Assembly (NCBI GenBank): GCA_963712765.1
Contig: CAVQIX010000007.1
Span: 62,001-126,000, forward strand
Source of the DNA: CAXMST01 sp963712765
Lineage (GTDB): Bacteria > Actinomycetota > Thermoleophilia > Solirubrobacterales > 70-9
Direction: 5' to 3'
Length of the DNA: 64,000 bases
In this document: positions 26,465 through 34,955 of the stretch, piece by piece
How positions within the stretch are numbered: position 1 is the stretch's first letter
Layout of the letters: each line of letters opens with the position of its first letter
Notes under the pieces: model-generated
What the model saw: only the letters and a program-made list of their open reading frames with translations
The model's database searches: none
Told to the model about the DNA's origin: nothing
Position numbers and translations under genes: made by a program

Positions 26465-28117
26465 GGGCAGCTGGGCGCAATGGCGGTCGCGGCCGAGAGC
26501 TGCGTCGAGGCTGAGGTCGGCCTGGACCCTGAGCGTCTTCGGTTCCGACGGCTGGGCACCCTGGACGTCACTGATGATTCGGACCAGTCCGTCCTCGGTC
26601 TCCTCCACGCAGCCGGACCCCGCGGTGATCTCCATGTAGGGCGAGTAGTTGAGGTTGAACACAGCCTCGCCCTGCCCGATGCGGACGAAGAAGCCGTCCG
26701 GCGTGACGTCGAGGAGCCTCGCGTTCCCCGAGATCCGACCCGGCTCGTATCCGCGCTGAGGTCGCGGCCCGAATCGGTACAGGCGCCACTGACCGCGCCT
26801 CTCGACGAGCTCGGAGTCGAATACCCCGGAGTCGAACAGCCGGCGCTCGCTGTCGCCCAAGCGATCCGGCTCGGCATCGCTGACGGCAACCAGTGAAGCC
26901 CCCTTGGAGGCCAGCCAGTCACGGTACTCGCCGGGATCGAGCTCCTCCTGCTCGAGGAAGTCGAAGTCGTCGGACTCGAGCTGGCGTAACCAGCCGCCGG
27001 CTATCGGGAACCGCTCGGCGATGTAGACCGACTCCCAGCGGCTGCGGGTCGGCGATACGTGCACCCTCTCCTCGCCGGAGCTCTCACGGCTGATCCCCAC
27101 CAGCGCCGGCTGGAAGTAGGCCTCCGAGGTCGCCGGGTCGCCCTCGGCCGAGGCCACATCACGGACCGTGGCGCTCCACTGCCACCACAGCAGCGGCACG
27201 GCAAGCAGCGCGAGCAGCACCGGGCGGCGACCGATCAGAAGGATCGCGAAGAGCGGCCCGGCGAAGGTCGCGCCGAGCCGGACCACGTTGCCGCCGAGAG
27301 GGGTCTCGACGATCAGGGCGGTCAGCGAGAGCGCGAGATACAGCACCGCGCCCCAGCGCAGGACCGGCTGGTCGATCCCGCCGAGGATCAGCAGTGCCAC
27401 GACCACGAGCGGGATCCAGGCCCAGGCGCTGACCGCGAAGGTCTGGAAGCCGTCGGTCGGGAAAGCGAGGGTGAGGGCCGCGAGTGCCAGCGACGCCCCG
27501 AGGCCGCCGGCAAGCGCGGGAACGATCCGGGAGGAGCTCCGGCCGATCCATTCCGAGGGCGAGTAGCGGGCGGCGAGGACCGCGGCGCAGGCAAGACCGG
27601 CGAACAACCCCGCAACGGGGCTGGCGAGCGAGGTCATCGCACCGGCCACGAAGGCGAGGACCGGTCGCCCGCGCTGGACGGCGAGCAGGCAGGCCAACCC
27701 AATCGCCAATCCGAGGGCGAAGGTGGTCCTCCCCGCGAACGGAGCCGCCGCGGAGGCGAGGCCGAACCAGATCACGCCCAGCCAAGCCCGCTCGCCCCAT
27801 TCCCGGAGGGCGAGCGCGGAAAACAGGACCGTGGCCGCCACCGCCGACAGCGCCCCCACAGCCACCGGACCCAGCCAGGCACCCAGCGGCGGGTAGATCA
27901 GGCTGTAGCCCGGGATCGTGTGGCCGCCGTACCAGTCCGGGTTCCAGATCACGAACCCGTCGCGCTCCCACAGGTCGGCCCGGAAGGTCTGCGCCGCGAG
28001 ATCGAGCGCCTGCGGCTGCCAGATCAGGTAGACGACAGCGAGCAGCGCCGAGAGCGCGATCGCGATCGCCGCACAGTGGCGCCGCGCGAAGCTGATGGGC
28101 CCTGTAGTCCCCGACAC
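26408..28117 (-). CDS. Large polytopic membrane protein (GT-C-like)
   Basis: A 569-residue protein from GTG 28117, about 31 bases after the helicase stop. It has a first helix (AAIAIALSALLAVVYLIW), a WNPDWYGGHTIPGYS loop, and roughly ten more hydrophobic helices over residues 70-350, then a long soluble C-terminal domain of about 200 residues. The order (first loop with D/W residues, membrane domain, extracytoplasmic tail) is that of GT-C-like or YfhO-like glycan membrane proteins. I cannot name the enzyme. The last 57 bases overlap the convergent HAD gene. Confidence 0.7.
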   Translation of the reverse strand: MSGTTGPISFARRHCAAIAIALSALLAVVYLIWQPQALDLAAQTFRADLWERDGFVIWNPDWYGGHTIPGYSLIYPPLGAWLGPVAVGALSAVAATVLFSALALREWGERAWLGVIWFGLASAAAPFAGRTTFALGLAIGLACLLAVQRGRPVLAFVAGAMTSLASPVAGLFAGLACAAVLAARYSPSEWIGRSSSRIVPALAGGLGASLALAALTLAFPTDGFQTFAVSAWAWIPLVVVALLILGGIDQPVLRWGAVLYLALSLTALIVETPLGGNVVRLGATFAGPLFAILLIGRRPVLLALLAVPLLWWQWSATVRDVASAEGDPATSEAYFQPALVGISRESSGEERVHVSPTRSRWESVYIAERFPIAGGWLRQLESDDFDFLEQEELDPGEYRDWLASKGASLVAVSDAEPDRLGDSERRLFDSGVFDSELVERRGQWRLYRFGPRPQRGYEPGRISGNARLLDVTPDGFFVRIGQGEAVFNLNYSPYMEITAGSGCVEETEDGLVRIISDVQGAQPSEPKTLRVQADLSLDAALGRDRHCAQLPSFDRFEGEQVGEPLDRRR

Positions 28118-28148
28118 CCGGGGAAGGTTAGGTCGGCCGGTGGCCGAG

Positions 28149-29570
28149 CTAGTCCTTGGCGTACTCGACCCGGACCTGCTTGCCCTTGAGCTTGGTGTCG
28201 TTGAGGCGCTCGAGTACCTGCTCGGCATGGTCGGTATCGAGGTCGACGAAGGTGAAGCGCTCGAGCACACGGATGTCGTGGATCGAGTCCTCCGGGATCA
28301 CCGCACCCTCGACCAGTGCCCACTCGACGTCCTCCTCCTCGAGGCCGCTGCGCGAGCCGCGGTTGAGGAAGAGCTTGGTGCGCTCGGAATCGCCGTTGTG
28401 GGCAGCCTTCTCCTTCGAGTGGTCGCGGCGCCTGGGACGCGGCGCGTGCTCGATCCGCTCATCGGGTCGCTCCCACTCGCCGATCGAGGTCTTCGCCTCG
28501 TTCTCGATCCGCTCGATCTCGCCGCGCTCCTTCGGGGTGACGAAGGTGATCGCGCGGCCGGTGCGGCCGACGCGGCCGGTGCGGCCGATCCGGTGGACGT
28601 AGATCTCGGTGTTGTTGGGGAGATCGAAGTTGATCACGTGGGTGACATGCTCGATGTCGAGCCCGCGGGCAGCGACGTCGGTCGCCACCAGCAGCGGCGA
28701 CTGGTGCTCCTTGAACGAGATCATCACGCCGTCGCGCTGCCCCTGGCTCATGTCGCCGTGCAGGGCCTTGCAGGGGAAGCCCTTGTCGCGAAGACGCTTG
28801 TCGAGGCGGGCGGTGCCGATCTTGGTCCGGCAGAAGACGATCGCCTGCTCCGGCTCCTCGGCCCGCAAAACCTCGACCAGCTTCTCGACCTTCTCCTTCT
28901 GATCGACCGCTACGAAGGCCTGCTCGATCGCATCGACGGTCAGCTGCTTCGGCGTGATCGAGATCGTCGTCGGGTCGTACATGTAGGTCTCGGCGAGGCG
29001 CGCGATCGGCGGCGGCATCGTCGCGCTGAACAGCATCGTCTGGCGGCCGTTCGGGCACATCCGCAGGATCTTCTCCACGTCCTCGATGAAGCCGAGGTCG
29101 AGCATCTCGTCGGCCTCGTCGAGGACGACATAGCGCGCCGCGGTGAGGTTGAGTGAACCGCGCGAGGTCAGATCCATCATCCGGCCGACGGTGGCGACGA
29201 CGACGTGGGCGCCGTATCGGACCCGGGCGGCCTGGTCGCGGACCGAGGTGCCGCCGAAGACGGCGACGACGTTGACGTCGAGGTGCTCGGCGTAGCTGCG
29301 CAGGGCCTGCGTCACCTGGATGCAGAGCTCACGCGTCGGGGTGAGGACGATCGCCTGGGTCGAGTCGTCGTCGGGGTCGAGGTACTGAAGCAGCGGCAGG
29401 CCGAAGGCGGCCGTCTTGCCGGTGCCGGTCTGTGCCTGGCCGATCACGTCGTGGCCGCCGAGCAGCTCGGGGATCGCCTGGTCCTGAATAGCTGTCGGCT
29501 CCTCGATGCCGAGCTCGTCCAGCGCCTGGACGATCTCCGGCTTGAGGCCGATGTCATGGAAGTTGCTCAA
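28149..29570 (-). CDS. DEAD-box RNA helicase (DeaD/CsdA-like)
   Basis: A 473-residue helicase starting at a TTG preceded by AGGAG. All motifs are visible: Q motif (EPTAIQDQAIP), AQTGTGKT, PTRELCIQ, DEAD in VVLDEADEMLD, SAT, the RGLDIEHVTHVIN motif V region and HRIGRTGRVGRTG. After a charged linker (about residues 365-400), a C-terminal DbpA-like RNA-binding domain ends in KQVRVEYAKD. It probably remodels rRNA or mRNA, often in cold response. The gene upstream of it on the same strand is the quinone oxidoreductase. Confidence 0.95.
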   Translation of the reverse strand: MSNFHDIGLKPEIVQALDELGIEEPTAIQDQAIPELLGGHDVIGQAQTGTGKTAAFGLPLLQYLDPDDDSTQAIVLTPTRELCIQVTQALRSYAEHLDVNVVAVFGGTSVRDQAARVRYGAHVVVATVGRMMDLTSRGSLNLTAARYVVLDEADEMLDLGFIEDVEKILRMCPNGRQTMLFSATMPPPIARLAETYMYDPTTISITPKQLTVDAIEQAFVAVDQKEKVEKLVEVLRAEEPEQAIVFCRTKIGTARLDKRLRDKGFPCKALHGDMSQGQRDGVMISFKEHQSPLLVATDVAARGLDIEHVTHVINFDLPNNTEIYVHRIGRTGRVGRTGRAITFVTPKERGEIERIENEAKTSIGEWERPDERIEHAPRPRRRDHSKEKAAHNGDSERTKLFLNRGSRSGLEEEDVEWALVEGAVIPEDSIHDIRVLERFTFVDLDTDHAEQVLERLNDTKLKGKQVRVEYAKD

Positions 29571-29631
29571 GGTCTGTTACTCCTAGCGGTGGCCGGCGCA
29601 CGGCCACGGTTTTTGGTGGGTCTGTGGGAAT

Positions 29632-30579
29632 CTAGGCGCTCGGGTCGAGGAGCAACTTGCCGTGCGTCCGGCGCTCCTGCAGCTCGATCTGAGCCTGGGC
29701 GACATCACTCATAGGGAAGATGCCTCCGATTACGACCTCGAGCTCCTCGGAGGCTACAGCTCCCAGCAACTCGGAGATGCCACGCTTGAGCAGATCGGGC
29801 CGCTGCAGCAGGTGGACGATCCAGAATCCGACCACCGATCTGGTCGTCCGCATCAGCTTCTGGGTCTTGACGATGTTCGGCTCCCGCGAGGCGATCCCGA
29901 AGGTCACCATCCGCCCGAATGGGGCCAGTACCGCGAGCTGGCGCTCAAAGGCCGCCCCACCGGACATCTGCAGAACGACGTCGACCTGCTCGCCGCCGTT
30001 GGCCTCGAGCAGCGCCTCACCGATCTCCTCCTCACGGGAGTCGACGGCCGCATCGGCACCGAGCCGCTCGACCAGTTCCCGCTTCTCGGGCGTCGAGGCG
30101 AGCCCGATGACCCGGGCGCCCATCTGCTTGGCGAGCTGTACCGCGAGAGTCCCCGTGCCCCCGGCGGCGGCCTCTACCACCACCGTCTCGCCCTCCTCGA
30201 CCCTGGCGCTGACCCTCAGCAGCGCCCAGGCCGTCAACCCCTGCAGCAGGACTGCCGCCGCCTGATCGTCGGAGACCCCATCTGGGATCGGCACCAGCGC
30301 CTGCGCGGGCACTGCGACCTTCTCCGCGTAACCACCGCCGGCAAGCATCGCCGCAAACCTGCGACCGTCGTCGGTGCGACCGCTGACCTCGGCACCGGGA
30401 ATCAGCGGCAGCTCAGCCTTCGCCAGGTAGTCGTTGTGCCGCTGGTGGGTATCGGCGAAGTTCATCCCGGCGCGGGCTACCTCGATCACGACCTCGCCCT
30501 GCGTCGGCTCGGGATCGGGCAGCTCGACGACCTCGAGCACTTCCGGCCCACCGAACTCCTTGATCCGCACCGCTCGCAT
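29632..30579 (-). CDS. qor: NADPH:quinone oxidoreductase / zinc-free alcohol dehydrogenase
   Basis: A 315-residue MDR protein without the structural or catalytic zinc Cys residues. It starts MRAVRIKEFGGPEVLEVVEL, has the GMNFADTHQRHNDY active-site region, the PGAEVSGRT motif, and the coenzyme loop VEAAAGGTGTLAVQLAK with ASTPEKRELVERLGAD. That is typical of Qor-type NADPH-dependent reductases. ATG 30579 is favoured over ATG 30588 by spacing from AGGA. It is divergent from the PfkB kinase (46-bp gap). Confidence 0.87.
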   Translation of the reverse strand: MRAVRIKEFGGPEVLEVVELPDPEPTQGEVVIEVARAGMNFADTHQRHNDYLAKAELPLIPGAEVSGRTDDGRRFAAMLAGGGYAEKVAVPAQALVPIPDGVSDDQAAAVLLQGLTAWALLRVSARVEEGETVVVEAAAGGTGTLAVQLAKQMGARVIGLASTPEKRELVERLGADAAVDSREEEIGEALLEANGGEQVDVVLQMSGGAAFERQLAVLAPFGRMVTFGIASREPNIVKTQKLMRTTRSVVGFWIVHLLQRPDLLKRGISELLGAVASEELEVVIGGIFPMSDVAQAQIELQERRTHGKLLLDPSA

Positions 30580-30625
30580 TCCCACCATCCTATGAAAGCC
30601 GGCGGTATGCCACGATGCCGCGCTC

Positions 30626-31555
30626 ATGGCCCTCACCGTTGTCGGATCGATCGCCTTCGACGCCGTGCGCACCCCGTTCGGCGAGCGCGAGCGGATGCTC
30701 GGGGGCTCCGCCGTCCACTTTTCGCTCGCCGCCAGCTTCTTCACCCAGGTCCGGGTGGTCGGCCCCGTCGGCGACGACTTCGGAGCCGAGGAGATCGCGG
30801 TGCTCGAGGGGCGGGGGATCGAGACCGGCGATATCGAGCGGGTCGACGGCGGCAGGACCTTCTTCTGGCAGGGCCATTACGAGCACGACCTCAACGTCGC
30901 CCACACCGACGACACCCAGCTCAACGTCTTCGCCGAGTTCGAGCCGAAGCTCTCTGAGCTCTCACGCTCCTCGGAGGTCCTCTTCCTCGGGAACATCCAG
31001 CCCGAGCTCCAGCAAGAGGTCCGGGCGGAGGCAAGCGGCGCCCACTTCGTCGCGCTCGACTCGATGAACCTCTGGATCGACACCGCGCGCGACCCGCTGT
31101 TGGCGGCGATCGGGGAGATCGACTGCCTGCTGCTCAACGACGCCGAGCTCCGCCAGCTGACCGGCGAGCCCAATCTCGCCAAGGCCGCGCGCACCGTGAT
31201 GGCCCTCGGCCCGAGTATCGTCGTCGCCAAGCGCGGCGAGTACGGCGCCGCACTGTTCACCAACTCCGACGTCTTCGCGATCCCGGCGCTCCCGCTCGAG
31301 GACGTCCGCGATCCGACCGGAGCCGGCGACAGCTTCGCCGGCGGCTTCTTGGGATACCTCGATTCGGCCGGCGCCGAGAGCCCGACCGAGGAGGACCTGC
31401 GCCGGGCGATGGTCTTCGGCTCGGTGATGGCCTCCTTCAACGTCGAGGACTTCGGCACCGAGAGGGTCCGCTCGCTGGCGCCGGCAGAGGTCGAGGAGCG
31501 CCTGACTCAGTTCAAGGAGCTGACCCACTTCACCGAGGCCCCGATCACCGCCTGA
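30626..31555 (+). CDS. PfkB-family carbohydrate/nucleoside kinase
   Basis: A 309-residue ribokinase-like kinase. The N-terminal motif is MLGGSAVHFSLAASFFTQVR with the following VGPVGDDFG, and the C-terminal signature is DPTGAGDSFAGGFLGYL (anion hole and catalytic Asp). The middle has LLLNDAELRQLTGEPNL. The substrate is not evident; relatives act on sugars, adenosine or fructose-6-phosphate. The gene lies 100 bases before citrate synthase. Confidence 0.9.
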   Translation: MALTVVGSIAFDAVRTPFGERERMLGGSAVHFSLAASFFTQVRVVGPVGDDFGAEEIAVLEGRGIETGDIERVDGGRTFFWQGHYEHDLNVAHTDDTQLNVFAEFEPKLSELSRSSEVLFLGNIQPELQQEVRAEASGAHFVALDSMNLWIDTARDPLLAAIGEIDCLLLNDAELRQLTGEPNLAKAARTVMALGPSIVVAKRGEYGAALFTNSDVFAIPALPLEDVRDPTGAGDSFAGGFLGYLDSAGAESPTEEDLRRAMVFGSVMASFNVEDFGTERVRSLAPAEVEERLTQFKELTHFTEAPITA

Positions 31556-31655
31556 AGGGGCGATCGGCCGCCGGGGGCGTGCCAAGGCGGCGGGGCTGGG
31601 ATACTTCGCTCTCCGGCAAGCACATCCCACGAGACTTTTCAGAGGAGAGGACCGC

Positions 31656-33014
31656 ATGAGCGAGACCAAAGACACGCTCTCGATCACCGACAATCGCACC
31701 GGTCGGGGCTACGAGGTCGAGATCAACGACGACACGATCCGGGCGATGGACCTGCGCCAGATCAAGGTCAACGAGGACGACTTCGGGATGATGACCTACG
31801 ACCCGGCCTACAAGAACACGGCGTCGTGCAAGTCGGAGATCACCTACATCGACGGCGAGGCAGGCATCCTGCAGCACCGTGGCTACCCCATCGAGGAGCT
31901 CTGCGAGCACTCCTCCTACCTCGAGGTCGCCTACCTGCTGATCTTCGGCGAGCTGCCGACGGAGCAGCAGCTCGAGCGCTGGGTCCACGACATCACCCAT
32001 CACACCTTCGTCCACGAGGACATCAAGTCGATGCTCGAGGGCTTCCGCTACGACGCCCACCCGATGGGGATGCTGCTCTCGACCGTCGGCGCGATGTCGA
32101 CGTTCTACCCCGGCGCCAAGGACATCGACGACCCCGAAGAGCGCTACATGGCGGCGATCCGGCTGATCGCGAAGATGCCGACCCTGGCCGCGTTCTCCTA
32201 CCGCCACTCGCTGGGCCTGCCCTACGTCTACCCAAGCAACGAGCTCTCCTACGCGGGCAACTTCCTCGGGATGATGAAGCAGATGACCGAGCTCAAGTAC
32301 GACCCGGATCCGCGTCTGGCGAAGGCTCTCGACGTCCTCTTCATCCTCCACGCCGACCACGAGCAGAACTGCTCGACGAGCTCGGTTCGCGCCGTCGGCT
32401 CCTCGCAGGTGGATCCCTACTCGGCCGTCGCCGCGGGTGTCGCGGCGCTGTACGGACCGCTCCACGGCGGCGCCAACGAGGCGGTGCTGCGGATGCTGAA
32501 CCGGATCGAGAAGAAGGAGAACATTCCCGACTTCCTCGAGGGCGTCAAGAACCGCGACGAGCGGCTGATGGGCTTCGGCCACCGGGTCTACAAGAACTAC
32601 GACCCGCGGGCCCAGATCATCAAGAAGCACGTCGAGGCGGTCCTCGACGCGGTCGGGCACGACAACCCGCTGCTCGAGCTCGCGACCGAGCTCGAGAACC
32701 GCGCGCTCGACGATGAGTACTTCACCGATCGCAAGCTCTACCCGAACGTCGACTTCTACTCGGGCCTGATCTACGAGGCGCTCGGGATCCCGAACGAGAT
32801 GTTCACGGTGATCTTCGCGATCCCGCGGACCTCGGGCTGGATCTCCCAGTGGATGGAGATGGCCGATGACAGCGAGCAGGCGATCGCGCGGCCGAGGCAG
32901 ATCTACACCGGCGAGCGCGACCTCCAGTACAGGCGGGTCGGCGAGCGCGAGGGAGAACAGAAGATCATCGGACCGCCCGCCAGGCGCCCGGTCAAGGCCC
33001 GTCGCGGCGCCTAG
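31656..33014 (+). CDS. gltA: Citrate synthase
   Basis: A 452-residue citrate synthase (type II-like length) with an AGAGGAGAGGA site. The active-site regions are HADHEQNCSTSSVRAVGSSQ, YGPLHGGANEAVLRML (His) and GFGHRVYKNYDPRAQII (His, Arg). The family-typical FSYRHSLGLPYVYPSN and FYSGLIYEALGIP segments are present. It condenses acetyl-CoA and oxaloacetate. Two small conserved genes follow. Together with the 2-oxoglutarate dehydrogenase and aconitase in the window, three TCA steps are encoded here. Confidence 0.96.
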   Translation: MSETKDTLSITDNRTGRGYEVEINDDTIRAMDLRQIKVNEDDFGMMTYDPAYKNTASCKSEITYIDGEAGILQHRGYPIEELCEHSSYLEVAYLLIFGELPTEQQLERWVHDITHHTFVHEDIKSMLEGFRYDAHPMGMLLSTVGAMSTFYPGAKDIDDPEERYMAAIRLIAKMPTLAAFSYRHSLGLPYVYPSNELSYAGNFLGMMKQMTELKYDPDPRLAKALDVLFILHADHEQNCSTSSVRAVGSSQVDPYSAVAAGVAALYGPLHGGANEAVLRMLNRIEKKENIPDFLEGVKNRDERLMGFGHRVYKNYDPRAQIIKKHVEAVLDAVGHDNPLLELATELENRALDDEYFTDRKLYPNVDFYSGLIYEALGIPNEMFTVIFAIPRTSGWISQWMEMADDSEQAIARPRQIYTGERDLQYRRVGEREGEQKIIGPPARRPVKARRGA

Positions 33015-33244
33015 GGCGTCCGGGCCGCGGCGTTGGAGGGCGCTGAGCAATGCTCCAGGTCCAGCGCGAGCGCGGCCTGGTCGGCGAGCTCGGTGAGGCG
33101 CGTCTACGGCCCCGTCCTGACCATCTGGGCCGTCCCCGCAGGCTCGAGGGCGAGGGTGGCCGCCACGGCGGCGAACGCGACCCCCTCCCGCCGCTCGCCC
33201 CGTTCTCATCCGGCGGCAAGCTGCAGGTAGGCTCGGAGCACCCG

Positions 33245-33586
33245 ATGGCCGCCTTCAAGCTGACGATCAGGAACGGGCCCCGCGTCCGGCGCTCCGAGCA
33301 CGAGACCGCCGAGGAGGCGCTCGCGGCGCTCGATCGCGCGGTCGGGGAGCTCGCGGCCGAGGGCGGTCTGGAGGAGATCAGGATGCTGCGGACGTTCAGA
33401 CCCGATCAGCGGGTCAAGGCCCGCCTGGAAATATCAACCGGCAGGTTCTTCCGGCGCCGTGAGGCCGGCGTCGATCTGATGGGCGACGGCAGCGTCATTC
33501 CCTACGCCGGCGGCGCCTTCAAGCGGCCGATCGATTCCCACCAGGACGACTACCTGAACGCGCTGGCGGAGGCGCTGCGAGACTAG
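33245..33586 (+). CDS. Small conserved soluble protein
   Basis: A 113-residue protein with no membrane segment: FKLTIRNGPRVRRSEHETAE at the start, an alpha-helical middle (EALAALDRAVGELAAEGGLE), and a beta-like half with RPDQRVKARLEISTGRFFRR and VDLMGDGSVIPYAGGAFKR. I do not recognise a family. The even codon use and tight packing (4-base gap to the next gene) show it is real. Its repeated placement after gltA would need to be tested. Confidence 0.65.
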   Translation: MAAFKLTIRNGPRVRRSEHETAEEALAALDRAVGELAAEGGLEEIRMLRTFRPDQRVKARLEISTGRFFRRREAGVDLMGDGSVIPYAGGAFKRPIDSHQDDYLNALAEALRD

Positions 33587-33590
33587 GGCG

Positions 33591-33926
33591 ATGTCTGCGG
33601 ATCCGCACAGGGGCCACGCCGAGACCGACCTCGAGGGGATCGAGGTCGGCAACCGCGTCAAGCTCCCGCGCGGCGCGCAGCCGCCGATCCGCGTCTACAT
33701 CAACGGCGTCGAGCAGACCGAGGGTGAGGATTACGAGCTCGAGCCCGGCGAGGTCGTCTTCGGCGAGCCGATCGTCAAGGAGGGCAAGCTCGGCGGCCTG
33801 CGCTGGCTGTCGATGTACATCGGGCTGTTCGGCTCCTATCGCAAGCACGAGGTCGTCGACGTCGAGTACAGGATCGACGGCAAGCCCCACCTCGCCTCCG
33901 ACCTGCCGGTCGTCGAGGAGGACTAA
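33591..33926 (+). CDS. Small conserved protein
   Basis: A 111-residue soluble protein. The N-terminal 30 residues are polar, then VKLPRGAQPPIRVYINGVEQ and EDYELEPGEVVFGEPIVKEG (alternating strands, resembling a beta-sandwich), then RWLSMYIGLFGSYRKHEVVD. No known catalytic motif. It starts 4 bases after the preceding small gene with an AGGG site, so the two are likely co-translated. Confidence 0.65.
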   Translation: MSADPHRGHAETDLEGIEVGNRVKLPRGAQPPIRVYINGVEQTEGEDYELEPGEVVFGEPIVKEGKLGGLRWLSMYIGLFGSYRKHEVVDVEYRIDGKPHLASDLPVVEED

Positions 33927-33946
33927 CAACGCGGGCCCGGTGGCTC

Positions 33947-34945
33947 CTAGGCCACTCCGGCGAGCCCGGCGACCCGCTCACGGTGAACCGAAGCGACCCC
34001 GTAGAGCTGGCCCGCTGCACGAGCGCGCTTGAGCAGGAAGTGGAGATCGTGCTCCCAGGTGAAGCCGATTCCCGCGTGTACCTGCAGCGAGGACTTGCAG
34101 ACGTCCCAGGCAGCATCGGAGGCACGAGCCTTCGCCATCGCGGCGGCGAGGGCCAGCGACTCCGGCTCGGCGTCGGCGACCCAGGCGGCGTAGTAGGTCA
34201 GCGAACGCGCTTCCTCGACGTCGTACAGCATCTGGGCGCAGGCGTGCGAGACGGCCTGGTAGGCGCCGATGGGACGGCCGAACTGCTCGCGCTCCTTGGC
34301 GTAGTCGACGGCCATGTCCATCGCCCGCTGCGCGATCCCCACGAGCTCCCCGGCCGCCGCAACCGCGATCCGGTCACGGGCGGCGGCGACGTCGCCCACA
34401 AGGGCCTCGCCCCCACCGCTCACCGTGGCGAAGCGGCGGGTGGGATCGATCGCGTCGATCGCCTCCACAACGGCATCTGAGCCCGCGACCACGCTGCCCT
34501 CCCCCTCGCCGAGGAGGACGATGAACTCCGCCCCCTCTGCGTCGGGAACCAGCTCAGCGGACCCCTCGCCGGGGAGGAACCCGGCGGTGCCGCGCGCCTC
34601 CCCGCTCGCCGATCCGGCCAACCAGCTCCCACGCTGGGAGTCGCTTCCGGCTTGCGAGAGCGCGAGGCCGGCGGCGGCGTTGGAGAGGAAGGGAGTCGGA
34701 GCGCAGGCGTGGCCCAGCTCCTCGCACAGAATGACCAGCTCGACGAGACCGAGCCCCTGACCACCCTGCTCCTCAGGGATCGCGATGCCGGGCCAGCCGA
34801 GCTCGCAGATCTCCTTCCAGAGATCGTCGTCGTAGCGGCCGGCCTCGGCCAGCTCACGAACCACGTCGGGCTTGAACCGGCTCTGCAGGAACTGCCTGGC
34901 AGTTGACTTGATCTCCGACTGCTCGTCGTTGAATCCGAAATTCAT
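33947..34945 (-). CDS. Acyl-CoA dehydrogenase, short (beta-like) subunit
   Basis: A 332-residue protein of the acyl-CoA dehydrogenase fold, shorter than the usual 380-400. It begins MNFGFNDEQSEIKSTARQFL and has GQGLGLVELVILCEELG. The C-terminal HAGIGFTWEHDLHFLLKRAR segment is like FadE partner subunits. The FAD/substrate-binding middle part is poor (glycine- and serine-rich, no clear EPxAGSD motif). It starts 10 bases after its partner gene, suggesting an alpha/beta heteromer. Confidence 0.85.
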   Translation of the reverse strand: MNFGFNDEQSEIKSTARQFLQSRFKPDVVRELAEAGRYDDDLWKEICELGWPGIAIPEEQGGQGLGLVELVILCEELGHACAPTPFLSNAAAGLALSQAGSDSQRGSWLAGSASGEARGTAGFLPGEGSAELVPDAEGAEFIVLLGEGEGSVVAGSDAVVEAIDAIDPTRRFATVSGGGEALVGDVAAARDRIAVAAAGELVGIAQRAMDMAVDYAKEREQFGRPIGAYQAVSHACAQMLYDVEEARSLTYYAAWVADAEPESLALAAAMAKARASDAAWDVCKSSLQVHAGIGFTWEHDLHFLLKRARAAGQLYGVASVHRERVAGLAGVA

Positions 34946-34955
34946 CTGCTCTCTC

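Noticed and set aside
29589..29607. Seven-base hairpin followed by GGTTTTTGG on the plus strand
   Set aside because: It looks like a terminator for plus-strand transcription, but both flanking genes run on the minus strand and no plus-strand transcript is expected here. It may be part of the deaD leader.
31545..33209. Long minus-strand frame opposite citrate synthase
   Set aside because: Composition is typical of an antisense shadow (Asp/Val/Leu/Arg-rich), with no recognisable motif, and citrate synthase is certain.
33015..33244. Minus-strand codon-like stretch (for example GVAFAAVAATLALEPAGTAQ and RLTELADQAALALDLEHCSA) on either side of a stop
   Set aside because: It looks like coding sequence in GC3 but is cut by a stop and has no start, so it could be a decayed remnant. 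Too weak to call a gene; left as an unexplained 230-bp gap before 33245.
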